This document shows positions 17,388-24,958 of a stretch of 64,000 nt of DNA, one piece after another. The notes under the pieces were generated by a model. That model was not told where the DNA came from and did no database searches. It was given only the letters and a program-made list of their open reading frames with translations. The first letter of the stretch is position 1. Each line of letters opens with the position of its first letter. Position numbers and translations under genes: made by a program. The stretch is from JAPSGM01 sp963777045 (GTDB lineage: Bacteria; Chloroflexota; Limnocylindria; QHBO01): positions 32,086 through 96,085 of the forward strand of contig CAVZPD010000001.1 of assembly GCA_963777045.1 (NCBI GenBank), given 5' to 3'.

Positions 17388-18332
17388 CTAGATGTGCCCG
17401 ACCCAGCCGTTCGTGAGCAGGATCAGGGTGATCCGGTAATTCCCGCCTGGAATCTTACTGACCGTCGAGCTCTCGCCTGCCAGGCAGTTGACATTCAGTG
17501 TGCACAACTCGCCCGCATCGTTGATGTGCACGACCTTCATGTTTTTCTGATTGACGCCTGGAGGGACCTGGGCCTTATCCACTTCGATGACGACCTTGAA
17601 CGGGCCGACTCGGTTGCCGTTGTCCACGTTCAGCTGCGAGTACTCGCCCCAACAGAGGTCGTGACATGGGTCACCGAGCGGGGTCGACGCTTGTGCACCG
17701 TCTGCGGCGGTGACCGCAATGCCGGCACGGGGCGGGGTGATGCTGGTTGACTGCAGGCCGCCGCCAGCATTGATGCCCAACGTCGAAACGTCTGACGTGT
17801 CAGTTGCGAACCTGCCGTTGAAGTTCGGATCGTTATACGTCACCAGGTTGGTGGTGGCAGTGCAGACCGTGCTCGGGTTACAGAGGAAGTTGTCGCCGTG
17901 GCTGTTGCCGCCGTCAGTGGTGGGGCCTCCGGTGGTGGAGCCGGTCACCGTCGTTGTTGCGGACGTTCCTGCGGTCGTGGTCGTGAACACGAGGGCATAG
18001 GTCACCTTCGTCATCCCGGGGAGGTTTCCGAGATTGCAGGTGACGACGCCACCAGCCTCGCTACAACTGGTGCTGGCGGGATAGACCCCGCTGTAAGTCG
18101 TCCCACCGGGGACGGTCGCCTCAACGGTGGCCTGTGCGACGGTCGAGTTGTCTCTGTTGTCGACAGTGATCGTAAAGCCGATCGGCTGGCCCGCGGTGGC
18201 TCTTGGGGGCGTCGCCGCCACTGACAAGTAGACGCTGGGCACGGCGGCTACCGCGATGCTGGTCACTGCCATCGCAAGCAGCGAGACCATCATGAGGACG
18301 GAAAGGGCACGTCTGCGGAGTCTCGGTTTCAT
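17388..18332 (-). CDS. Secreted DUF11-domain protein
   Basis: The product is 314 residues from ATG 18332, chosen for the GAGG just upstream. The signal peptide is MKPRLRRRALSVLMMVSLLAM...VAAVPS. An N-terminal DUF11/Ig-like repeat follows (FTITVDNRDNSTVAQATVEATVP...CNLGNLPGMTKVTY). A threonine/glycine-rich linker and a C-terminal region with five or more cysteines come after. DUF11 domains occur in bacterial surface proteins and adhesins. There is no cell-wall sorting motif. A start at ATG 18353 is also open. Confidence 0.82.
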   Translation of the reverse strand: MKPRLRRRALSVLMMVSLLAMAVTSIAVAAVPSVYLSVAATPPRATAGQPIGFTITVDNRDNSTVAQATVEATVPGGTTYSGVYPASTSCSEAGGVVTCNLGNLPGMTKVTYALVFTTTTAGTSATTTVTGSTTGGPTTDGGNSHGDNFLCNPSTVCTATTNLVTYNDPNFNGRFATDTSDVSTLGINAGGGLQSTSITPPRAGIAVTAADGAQASTPLGDPCHDLCWGEYSQLNVDNGNRVGPFKVVIEVDKAQVPPGVNQKNMKVVHINDAGELCTLNVNCLAGESSTVSKIPGGNYRITLILLTNGWVGHI

Positions 18333-18495
18333 GTTCCTCAACCTTATGGGCATGGGCTCACTGGCCGTCGGGGGCCGAACAGCGTCCCGAGGAGTCTACC
18401 GTCCGTCGGACAGAAGTACTAGTGGCATCCTCAAATAGGGCCATTCAGCCGTTGACGGCGGTCAACTCCCGAAGCTCGTACCCGGCTGCATCAGA

Positions 18496-19635
18496 CTAGC
18501 CGCCGAACCAGGCCGTGAGGCGCTCGGCCTCGAAGCGCTCCTTCTCCTCCCGCTGTGCGTGCGACGCCGGCGTGAGGACCGCCTGCGGGGGTTCGGCGTA
18601 GAAGTCGCCGCGGACCATGCTCGCCTCTCCCCCACCCATCTCGATGAAGCAGGCGCCTGCCCCGTCGAAGGTCGTGGTCGGCTCCTCCCCGCGCAGGCGA
18701 GCCGCGATGCGCGCCGCCACCGCCTCCCCCTCCTTCTGCGCAAAGAGCCCCGCCTTCGGCAGCCCCATCCCGTTCGTGAGGCCGATGGCGGTGCAGTCGC
18801 CGATGGCGTAGACCCCCTCGTGCCCCGTCTCCAGCGTCCGGCGGTCGACGCGTACCCAGCCCTGCGGGCCGGCCAGGCCGGCGTCGACCAGGACCGACGG
18901 AACCCGGTGCGGCGGCACCGCCAGCAGGAGGTCGAATGGCAGGGCTGCGCCATCGGTGAAGTGGACGGCCGCCGGCTCGACGCGGTCCGCAACGCGGCCC
19001 GCAAGGAAGGCAATCCCGCGCTCTGCCAGGCGTGCGTCGAGCGGCATGCAGCCCGCCGCGCCCACGATGGGCAGGGTGATGGGAGCCGGCGTGAAGACGG
19101 ACAGGTCGGCGTCGAAGCCGCGATCCTGGAGCCGATCGGCAAGGAGCAGCGCCAGCTCGAAGGGCGCCGGCGGGCACGAGTAGGGCTGGCCGAAGACGCC
19201 GACCGCCAGGCGTCCGCCGCGGAAGCGATCGATGGCGGCCATGACGCGCTCGAGCCCCTCGCGGGTCCAGCAGTTCAACCCGTGCTCGGCCAGCCCCGGG
19301 ATCTCGTCCGGCGCGTGGCGTGCGCCGAGCGCAATCACAACCGCATCGGCCTCGAGGACCTCGCCGTCCACCGTCGCGCTCCGTGCGCCGGGGTCGATCG
19401 CCTCGATCTCACCGTGCCGGTAGGCGATGCCGCGACGCGTCAGCTGCGCCAGCGGCCGCTCGCCGTAGGCGAGGGGTGAGATGCCGAGCAGGTACCACGT
19501 CTTGCGCAGCCCCATCACGAACTCCTCGCGGCGGTCGACCAGGACCACCTCGGCGTCATCCGGAAGCTGCTGGCGCAGGGCCACTGCCGTGGCGATGCCG
19601 CCGAATCCCCCGCCCAGGATGAGCACGCGTGCCAT
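18496..19635 (-). CDS. SQR-like FAD-dependent pyridine nucleotide-disulfide oxidoreductase
   Basis: The product is 379 residues. The FAD Rossmann motif is VLILGGGFGGIATAVALRQ at the N-terminus. The second nucleotide-binding region has LAVGVFGQPYSCPPAPFELAL, and the FAD-closing motif GVYAIGDCTAIGL follows. The CPP motif and overall layout match sulfide:quinone oxidoreductase-like and NDH-2-like flavoproteins of the membrane surface. A cysteine near the C-terminus (GAGACFIEMG) could be the second redox cysteine. Oxidation of sulfide is possible but not proven from sequence. It is divergent from the GNAT gene with a 42-base gap. Confidence 0.85.
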   Translation of the reverse strand: MARVLILGGGFGGIATAVALRQQLPDDAEVVLVDRREEFVMGLRKTWYLLGISPLAYGERPLAQLTRRGIAYRHGEIEAIDPGARSATVDGEVLEADAVVIALGARHAPDEIPGLAEHGLNCWTREGLERVMAAIDRFRGGRLAVGVFGQPYSCPPAPFELALLLADRLQDRGFDADLSVFTPAPITLPIVGAAGCMPLDARLAERGIAFLAGRVADRVEPAAVHFTDGAALPFDLLLAVPPHRVPSVLVDAGLAGPQGWVRVDRRTLETGHEGVYAIGDCTAIGLTNGMGLPKAGLFAQKEGEAVAARIAARLRGEEPTTTFDGAGACFIEMGGGEASMVRGDFYAEPPQAVLTPASHAQREEKERFEAERLTAWFGG

Positions 19636-19677
19636 GCGGAGAGCCTACGCGTTTGCGATGGGTCTAGGCTGGCCGCC

Positions 19678-20169
19678 GTGCAGATCCGACCCATCCAACC
19701 CGCAGAGCATCGCGCGGCGGGTGAACTCATCGTTCGCGCCTACACCGGGGTCAGCCACGACATCGGCGCCTACGGGCCCGTATTGGCCGACGTTGCGAGT
19801 CGCGTGGCGGATGGTGCCCGGGTGCTGGTGGCGGTCGACGACGACGCTCTGCTCGGCTGCGTGACGTACGTCCCGCCCGGCCTCGAATCGGAGCTGACCG
19901 AATGGGAGGACCCGGAGGCATGCGGAATCCGGATGCTCGCCGTCGAGCCAGAGCAGCAGGGCCGTGGGGTAGGGCGGGCGCTGGTGGAGGCGTGTATCGG
20001 TGAGGCCGCCCGGGACGCCGCGCCGCGCATGATCCTGCACACGACCGACCGGATGCCGGCCGCCCATCAGCTCTACCGTGGCATGGGCTTCGTACGCGCA
20101 GCCACCCTGGACGTCCAGGTCAACGGTGCCTTCTGGCTGCGCGCGTACGACCTGCGATTGCCCGGGTAG
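19678..20169 (+). CDS. GNAT-family N-acetyltransferase
   Basis: The product is 163 residues from a GTG start. It contains the GNAT core, with the acetyl-CoA loop RMLAVEPEQQGRGVGRALVEACI and the late beta-strand LHTTDRMPAAHQLYRGMGF. It transfers an acetyl group to an amine, probably a small molecule or protein N-terminus; the target is unknown. It diverges from the SQR-like gene. Confidence 0.9.
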   Translation: MQIRPIQPAEHRAAGELIVRAYTGVSHDIGAYGPVLADVASRVADGARVLVAVDDDALLGCVTYVPPGLESELTEWEDPEACGIRMLAVEPEQQGRGVGRALVEACIGEAARDAAPRMILHTTDRMPAAHQLYRGMGFVRAATLDVQVNGAFWLRAYDLRLPG

Positions 20170-20208
20170 GAGGGGCGCGAGCCACGCCGCCGCAAATTGC
20201 AGAATTGA

Positions 20209-20236
20209 CGCCTACGACTGGTGGTCGTAGATGGCG
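20209..20236. repeat. Dispersed palindromic repeat copy
   Basis: CGCCTACGACTGGTGG followed by TCGTAGATGGCG is a near-perfect palindrome sharing the TACGACC/GGTCGTA arms and ATGGC end of the copies at 3972-4217. It begins 40 bases after the GNAT stop and flanks the left side of the array at 20283-20540. Confidence 0.7.
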
Positions 20237-20282
20237 ACGAAGGCCCCTGAAGGGACCGCCGGCGAGTGAGAGCATCGCTGGC

Positions 20283-20540
20283 CGCACGTTGCGCCGGCTG
20301 CAAGGATTTGCGCCAGAGGCACGCCGGCACCGGGCATCCGGTGTGGTTTGTTGCTCTGGGTGCAACGCCCGGCGCCGGAGGGCTCGTTCCGGCGCGGTTT
20401 GTTGCGCTGTCTGCAACGTTTTGCGCCAGAGGCACGCCGGCACCGGACATCCGGCGTGGTTTGTGGCGCTGGGTGCAACGCCAGCCGCGGGACGGCGGCA
20501 TGCCCGCGTGGCTTGTGGCGCTGGCTGCAACGTTACGCCC
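20283..20540. repeat. Structured array: five GTTGC-GCAAC units separated by hairpins
   Basis: Five imperfect copies of a short inverted repeat, typically GTTGCGCTGNNTGCAACG, occur with their TGCAA at 20299, 20361, 20412, 20474 and 20526. Spacing alternates 62, 51, 62, 52, giving a 113-base higher-order period. Each spacer holds a different GC-rich hairpin: CACCGG/CCGGTG (20328-20343), GCGCCGG/CCGGCGC (20372-20395), CGCCGG/CCGGCG (20435-20456), CGCGGG/CCCGCG (20486-20508). No credible protein is encoded on either strand; the open frames here are repeat artefacts. Confidence 0.7.
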
Positions 20541-20550
20541 GTTGAAGCGG

Positions 20551-20581
20551 GCCACGGCACGAGCACCGGTCGTAGCGTGGC
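20551..20581. repeat. Dispersed palindromic repeat copy
   Basis: GCCACGGCACGAGCACC followed by GGTCGTAGCGTGGC is another copy of the 4 kb palindromic family, at the right side of the 20283-20540 array and 30 bases before the DUF72 start. Confidence 0.7.
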
Positions 20582-20611
20582 AAAACCCTGCCAGCGCGCG
20601 ACAATGGAGGC

Positions 20612-21607
20612 ATGGTTGCCAACCACGATCCCGGGCCGGACGCCGCTGCCGAGCGCGGCGAGGAGCACGCCGAGGCGCCGCGCGAACCGCTCACCGTGGG
20701 CGGAGGCGTGGTCCGCATAGGTACCGCTTCCTGGACCGACCCGACCATGGTCGCGCCCGGCGTCTTCTACCCGCCCGATGCCTCCACCGCCGAGGATCGG
20801 CTGCGCTACTACGCCGACCAGTTCCCGATCGTCGAGGTCGATGCCACCTACTACGCCCTGCCCAACCGGCGGATGGGCGAGGTCTGGCTGGAGCGCACGC
20901 CGCCGAACTTCACGTTCGACATCAAGGCGCACGCCCTCATGACCGGCCAGCCGTCGGAGGTGAAGCGGCTGCCGAAGGAGATGCGCGAAGAGCTGCCGGT
21001 AGAGCTGCTCGACAAGAAGCGGATCTACGGGAAGGACCTGCCCGCGGAGATCTACGACGCGGTCTGGGATGAGTTCCTGGACGCCCTCAAGCCGCTGCAC
21101 TCGGCGGGGAAGCTGGGCGCGGTCTTCCTTCAGTACCCGCGCTGGTTCTTCCCCTCGAACGAGAGCCGTGACGCGATCGTCGAGGCGCACGAGCGGCTGG
21201 GAGACGTCGGCATGGCGGTCGAGTTTCGCAACGGATCATGGTTCAACGAGAAGAACGCCGAACGCACGGTGCGCTTCCTGGAGAAGTATGAGATCCCATT
21301 CGTGATGGTGGATGAGCCACAGACGAAGTCGGCCCTGCCGCCCATCTACGCGGTCACCTCGCCGCAGCTGGCGGTCGTCCGCTTCCACGGACGCCGAACC
21401 GAGACCTGGGAGGCGAAGGGCATCCCGGTGGTGGAGCGATTCCGCTACCTGTACGACGAGCAGGAGCTCGGCGAGTGGGTTCCCCGCGTCCGGGAGGCGG
21501 CCGAAGCGGCTCGCGACGTCCACGTCCTCATGAACAACTGCTATGCGAACTACGGCACGACCAACGCCCGGGAGCTGGCGGCGCTGCTGCAGACCTCCGC
21601 CCCGTAA
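20612..21607 (+). CDS. DUF72 (YecE-like) family protein
   Basis: The product is 331 residues. After a polar 30-residue N-terminus it has the DUF72 TIM-barrel landmarks: VRIGTASWTDPT, FPIVEVDATYYALPN, FTFDIKAHALMTG, LGAVFLQYPRWF, AVEFRNGSWFNE and the late HVLMNNCYANYGTTNA. DUF72 is widespread but biochemically uncharacterised. It stands alone on the plus strand after the repeat array. Confidence 0.92.
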   Translation: MVANHDPGPDAAAERGEEHAEAPREPLTVGGGVVRIGTASWTDPTMVAPGVFYPPDASTAEDRLRYYADQFPIVEVDATYYALPNRRMGEVWLERTPPNFTFDIKAHALMTGQPSEVKRLPKEMREELPVELLDKKRIYGKDLPAEIYDAVWDEFLDALKPLHSAGKLGAVFLQYPRWFFPSNESRDAIVEAHERLGDVGMAVEFRNGSWFNEKNAERTVRFLEKYEIPFVMVDEPQTKSALPPIYAVTSPQLAVVRFHGRRTETWEAKGIPVVERFRYLYDEQELGEWVPRVREAAEAARDVHVLMNNCYANYGTTNARELAALLQTSAP

Positions 21608-21630
21608 AGGGCGGGCCGGCACGCGGCGGC

Positions 21631-22122
21631 TCATTCCCCCCAGTGGCCGAGCGTCGCCAGGTCATTCTCGATGACCTCGCGCTCCTCTTCCTCGCCGATA
21701 GCCGCGGTGGCTTCCACGGCACGTGCGCGCCACTCTTCGAAGGCAGCCCGGTCGCCGGCGGCACGCAAGGCCCGCGCCATCGCCTCGCAGGCGGCAGCCA
21801 CGGCCCAGTCCTCGATCTCCGAGCCCTCGCTCATCTCCACGCACCTGCGGGCGTGGAACACTGCCGGCTCGCCCCGGCCAAGGACCGAGTAGACGCGGGC
21901 GCACTGCCACTCCGCCACCAGCAGCCGCTGACCCATGTCGGGGACCTCGGATCGTGACCAGTGCCAGCGTGAAGCGTGGGCGGCGTGGATCATCTCCTCG
22001 TCCTGTTCACGAGTGCGGTCCTCGGTCTCGAGCAGCGTCCAGACCTGGTTGAAGAGGTCCGCGGCGACGCGCCGATGGAGATCGGTCTCGAGGAGGATTG
22101 TCGTCGGTTCGTCGGAAGGCAT
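21631..22122 (-). CDS. Uncharacterised alpha-helical protein
   Basis: I do not recognise the family. It is 163 residues, rich in Trp, Glu and Ala. It has a helical pattern that could be two or three TPR-like hairpins (HAAHASRWHWSRSE, LLVAEWQCARVYSVLGRGEPAVFHARRCVEM, CEAMARALRAAGDRAAFEEWRARA). There is no signal peptide or membrane helix. It converges on DUF72 and is followed upstream by the DUF4112 gene on the same strand. Confidence 0.7.
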   Translation of the reverse strand: MPSDEPTTILLETDLHRRVAADLFNQVWTLLETEDRTREQDEEMIHAAHASRWHWSRSEVPDMGQRLLVAEWQCARVYSVLGRGEPAVFHARRCVEMSEGSEIEDWAVAAACEAMARALRAAGDRAAFEEWRARAVEATAAIGEEEEREVIENDLATLGHWGE

Positions 22123-22163
22123 CGCGGACAGCGTAGAGCCTGGGCGACGTCAGGTGCCAGGGG

Positions 22164-22664
22164 TCAGGAGAAGATGGCGACCAGCAGCCGTCCGATCAGC
22201 CAGGCGATTCCGAACGCCAGCAGCAGCAGGCCGGCGGCCAGGCCCGCGAGGAAGACCCAGCTGGTGGTGGTGGGCGCCGAGGGTTCCGCACTGTAGCGAC
22301 GGACCAGGTCGACGTTGCGCAGGTTGGACTTGTACCAGGCGTCGAAGGCGTCGCCCAGCACCGGAATCAGCCCGGTCAGCAGATCCAGGCCGACGTTGGC
22401 GAGCATCCTGGCCAGGACGACGCCCGGCAGCCCGAGCTGCGCCCCGCGGACGACAACCAGGAGGCCAAGCCCGCCGGACACGACGTCGCCGAAGCCCGGC
22501 ACGAGGCCGATCAACGCGTCCACGCCGACGCGCCAGCTCGTCCCCGGAATCGGAATGCTGTTGTCGAGCAGCCACGCCAGCGCTTCCATGTCGGCCGGTG
22601 CGCTGCGCCGTTCGCCGGTCCTCGCCGCGGTGTTCGTCGCGTCCATGCCACCATCCATCACCAA
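22164..22664 (-). CDS. DUF4112 membrane protein
   Basis: The product is 166 residues. It has the DUF4112 core LDNSIPIPGTSWRVGVDALIGLVPGFGDVVSGGL followed by a second copy-like LTGLIPVLGDAFDAWYKSN, and a C-terminal helix (about 140-163). The family is an inner-membrane protein of unknown function. The likely start is an internal ATG (MDATNTAAR), a few codons after the first. Confidence 0.85.
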   Translation of the reverse strand: MVMDGGMDATNTAARTGERRSAPADMEALAWLLDNSIPIPGTSWRVGVDALIGLVPGFGDVVSGGLGLLVVVRGAQLGLPGVVLARMLANVGLDLLTGLIPVLGDAFDAWYKSNLRNVDLVRRYSAEPSAPTTTSWVFLAGLAAGLLLLAFGIAWLIGRLLVAIFS

Positions 22665-22774
22665 GTGGTGTGCCAGCCGGCTGCGAACCCGGCGTACAAC
22701 TTGGCGCGCGACTTGCGAACCACGACCGGGCGATTGGCCGGCGCCCGACCGGCCGCTACGAGGACGATCTCGCC

Positions 22775-23626
22775 ATGACCTTCCGACGAGGAGCCCGGCT
22801 CAATCCGGGCCAGGTTCGCGACCTGCGCGGACGAGGTGGGACGATTGCCGTTGGCGGCGGCCTGGGCGGGATCGTCCTGGTTGCCCTCTTCCTCCTGCTC
22901 GGTGGCGATCCGTCGCAGGTCCCGGTCGGTGCGCTGGACGGCACCACCGTGGGCGGCCAGCAGGCGACGGACATCGACCAGGAATGCCAGACCGGCGCCG
23001 ATGCCAATGAACGCCAGGACTGCCGCATCGTCGGCTACGTCAACAGCATCCAGGCGTACTGGACCGACGTCGTCGACGGCTACCAGCTCGCCCGGACCGC
23101 GTTCTTCACCGGCTCCGTCAGCACCGGCTGCGGCAACGCGACCAGCGCGGTCGGCCCCTTCTACTGCCCGCCCGACGGGCGCGTCTACATCGACCTTGGC
23201 TTTTTCGACGAGCTGGAGTCGCGCTTCGGAGCGGAGGACGGGCCGTTCGCCGAGGCGTACGTCATTGCCCACGAGTACGGGCACCACGTCCAGGACCTGA
23301 TCGGGAACCTGGGCGGCGGGAGCGGCGGAACGGGCGCCGAGTCACGGTCGGTGCGGGTCGAGCTGCAGGCGGATTGCTTTGCCGGGGTGTGGGCCTTCCA
23401 CGCCGTCGACACCGGCTACCTCCTGCCCATCAGCGATGCCCAGGTCGAGCAGGCACTCTCGGCGGCGGCGGCGGTCGGTGATGACCGGATTCAGCAGCAG
23501 ACGCAGGGCGGCATCAACCCGGACACCTGGACCCATGGATCCGCGGCACAACGACAGCAGTGGTTCCAGACCGGGCTCCAGAGCGGAAACCCGAACGCCT
23601 GTGACACGTTCAACGTCGACCTCTGA
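22775..23626 (+). CDS. Neutral zinc metallopeptidase (YpfJ family), membrane anchored
   Basis: The product is 283 residues. A cytoplasmic N-terminus is followed by one transmembrane helix (about 23-43) and an external peptidase domain with HEYGHH (His166, Glu167, His170) and a downstream ELQADCFAGVWA that supplies the third zinc ligand. CQTGADANERQDCR and FYCPPDGRVYID are the family markers. ATG 22775 is the first plausible start; longer upstream frame is antisense shadow. The substrate is unknown. Confidence 0.9.
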   Translation: MTFRRGARLNPGQVRDLRGRGGTIAVGGGLGGIVLVALFLLLGGDPSQVPVGALDGTTVGGQQATDIDQECQTGADANERQDCRIVGYVNSIQAYWTDVVDGYQLARTAFFTGSVSTGCGNATSAVGPFYCPPDGRVYIDLGFFDELESRFGAEDGPFAEAYVIAHEYGHHVQDLIGNLGGGSGGTGAESRSVRVELQADCFAGVWAFHAVDTGYLLPISDAQVEQALSAAAAVGDDRIQQQTQGGINPDTWTHGSAAQRQQWFQTGLQSGNPNACDTFNVDL

Positions 23627-23643
23627 CCCCGGGGCATGAGAAG

Positions 23644-23668
23644 AGGCGGGGCGTCTTGCACCCCGCCT
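23644..23668. terminator. Hairpin between convergent genes
   Basis: AGGCGGGG and CCCCGCCT pair perfectly around a nine-base loop, 18 bases after the peptidase stop and 17 bases before the PRC gene's stop on the other strand. This position suits a bidirectional terminator. Confidence 0.6.
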
Positions 23669-23684
23669 CCCGGCTATGCAGAAG

Positions 23685-24176
23685 CTAGATCGATCGCCGG
23701 TCGTGCCGCGTCTCCATGCGGCGATCGTCGCCATACCCCTCGCGCCAGTGCGAGTGCTCGGTCCCGTAGGTCGGGACGGTCCAGTAGGCGGGCGTGCCCC
23801 ACACGCCGCTGACGTTCTCCTCGTAGCTGCGGTCGTAGTCCTGCTCCGGGTCGAACTCCGGCGCCTGCTCCAGTGTCTGCTTGTCGACCGGCAGGAACAG
23901 CTCGTTGCCGCTCCACTGCAGGCGCTCGAACGGCACGAGGACCGTCTTGGCACCGATGCCCAGGAAGCCGCCGATGTCCACCGTGCAGTAGCGGACGGTG
24001 TGCTCGTCGTAGTCGATGTAGAGGTCACCCACGGAGCCGATCGTCTGATCGTCCGAACCGATGATGCTCAGCCCCGTCAGGTCGCTGGCGCGAACCAGGT
24101 TCCACGTGGCGGAGGACGGGGCGGTGGCCGTGGCGGAATCGGTGGTACCGGTTCGGTCGTTCGTCTCGTACGTCAT
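23685..24176 (-). CDS. PRC-barrel domain protein
   Basis: The product is 163 residues. After a Thr/Ser-rich N-terminus, residues about 27-95 form a PRC barrel (LVRASDLTGLSIIGSDDQTIGSVGDLYIDYDEHTVRYCTV...LVPFERL). The acidic C-terminal tail is rich in Tyr, Trp and Asp. PRC barrels occur in photosynthetic reaction-centre H subunits, RimM and stress proteins; here it is likely a stress or envelope protein of unknown role. Confidence 0.82.
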   Translation of the reverse strand: MTYETNDRTGTTDSATATAPSSATWNLVRASDLTGLSIIGSDDQTIGSVGDLYIDYDEHTVRYCTVDIGGFLGIGAKTVLVPFERLQWSGNELFLPVDKQTLEQAPEFDPEQDYDRSYEENVSGVWGTPAYWTVPTYGTEHSHWREGYGDDRRMETRHDRRSI

Positions 24177-24226
24177 GCGTCGAAATACCCCCTGTCTGTG
24201 TTGCTGTTCTCTCTCGTCTCCAGTGC

Positions 24227-24246
24227 ATCTGGCGTGCCTGCCAGAT
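24227..24246 (-). terminator. 7-bp inverted repeat in the spacer after the membrane protein gene
   Basis: ATCTGGC and GCCAGAT form a perfect stem with a six-base loop, 39 bases downstream of the 24286-24798 gene stop. It could end that transcript before the PRC gene. No U-run is present. Confidence 0.35.
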
Positions 24247-24285
24247 CAGCACGCGGCGACACGAAGGCAGCCACGTACCAGCCGG

Positions 24286-24798
24286 TCAGGCTGGCACTCG
24301 CGCGAACAGCAGGATGTGCCCGAGCGCGCCGCCCACGACGACCGCCGTGAGGGCGCCGAGAGCACGCACGTCGTCGACGCCGAAGGGAAGCGCAAGGCCC
24401 AGCGCAGCCCAAAGCGACCGTAGCAGCCGTGCTCCCGCGATGAGCGCAGCCAGGCCCAGCATGATGGCCGCCAGGCTCAGGGGCCTGGGCATGCCCAGCA
24501 GGGTCAGCAGTCCGGCGTTGCCGACAAGGAGGACCAGGCCCGCGGCAAGCAGCAGGGCGGCCTCCGCGATACCCACCATCAGGGCCCACGGACGTCGGCC
24601 ATGGAGTCCGGAGGCGGTGCTGAGGAGGAAGGTGGCCGTTACTGCCAGGACCAGCACCTCGGCTTCGTGCCGCAGGATCTCGGCGCTGCCCAGGCTGGGA
24701 TGGCGCATTACCTCGCCGATACTGCCGCCCAGCAGCATGGCGGCTGGCAGCAGGGCTGCCAGCCCCAGGGCGACGAACCACCGTGAAAGGTGCGACAT
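24286..24798 (-). CDS. Uncharacterised integral membrane protein
   Basis: The product is 170 residues and I do not recognise the family. Four or five hydrophobic helices are visible (about 7-27, 46-62, 72-94, 102-124 and 145-165). Loops are short, and a single Gly-Val-Asp-Asp motif lies before the last helix. There are no cofactor or transport motifs. Confidence 0.7.
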   Translation of the reverse strand: MSHLSRWFVALGLAALLPAAMLLGGSIGEVMRHPSLGSAEILRHEAEVLVLAVTATFLLSTASGLHGRRPWALMVGIAEAALLLAAGLVLLVGNAGLLTLLGMPRPLSLAAIMLGLAALIAGARLLRSLWAALGLALPFGVDDVRALGALTAVVVGGALGHILLFARVPA

Positions 24799-24834
24799 CG
24801 GCTCCGCGATCTCCTACTTGCTCTACGCAGGCGG

Positions 24835-24957
24835 TTACGAAGCAAGTGGAGCGCCAGATGTCGTGGTGGGTCGGATGTTGTGATTGAGGTGGAAGACGTT
24901 TTCGGGATCGTACCGATCCTTCAGCGCGGCCATCGCAAGACGGTACGCGACGGTCAA
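24835..24957 (-). pseudogene. C-terminal remnant of a berberine-bridge-type FAD oxidoreductase
   Basis: Just after the stop of the TPR-cyclase gene the minus strand reads about 40 codons containing LKDRYDPENVFHLNHNIRP and a stop at 24837-24835. That block is the conserved BBE C-terminal signature of FAD-linked oxidases. No FAD domain or start is present anywhere upstream, because the cyclase gene occupies that space. This is a 3' fragment left by a deletion or insertion. Confidence 0.7.
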
Positions 24958-24958
24958 A

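Noticed and set aside
20283..20540. CRISPR array
   Set aside because: Repeats are short and imperfect, the spacers are GC hairpins, and no cas genes are present.
20073..20555. Minus-strand 160-codon frame with repeated VPLAQ/CLWRKSLQ-like stretches
   Set aside because: The repeats follow the DNA array, run through the antisense of a GNAT gene and shift frame between units; there is no ribosome-binding site. It is a by-product of the repeat array.
24799..24834. A start for the BBE-like fragment
   Set aside because: No start codon or upstream domain exists; treated as a remnant only.
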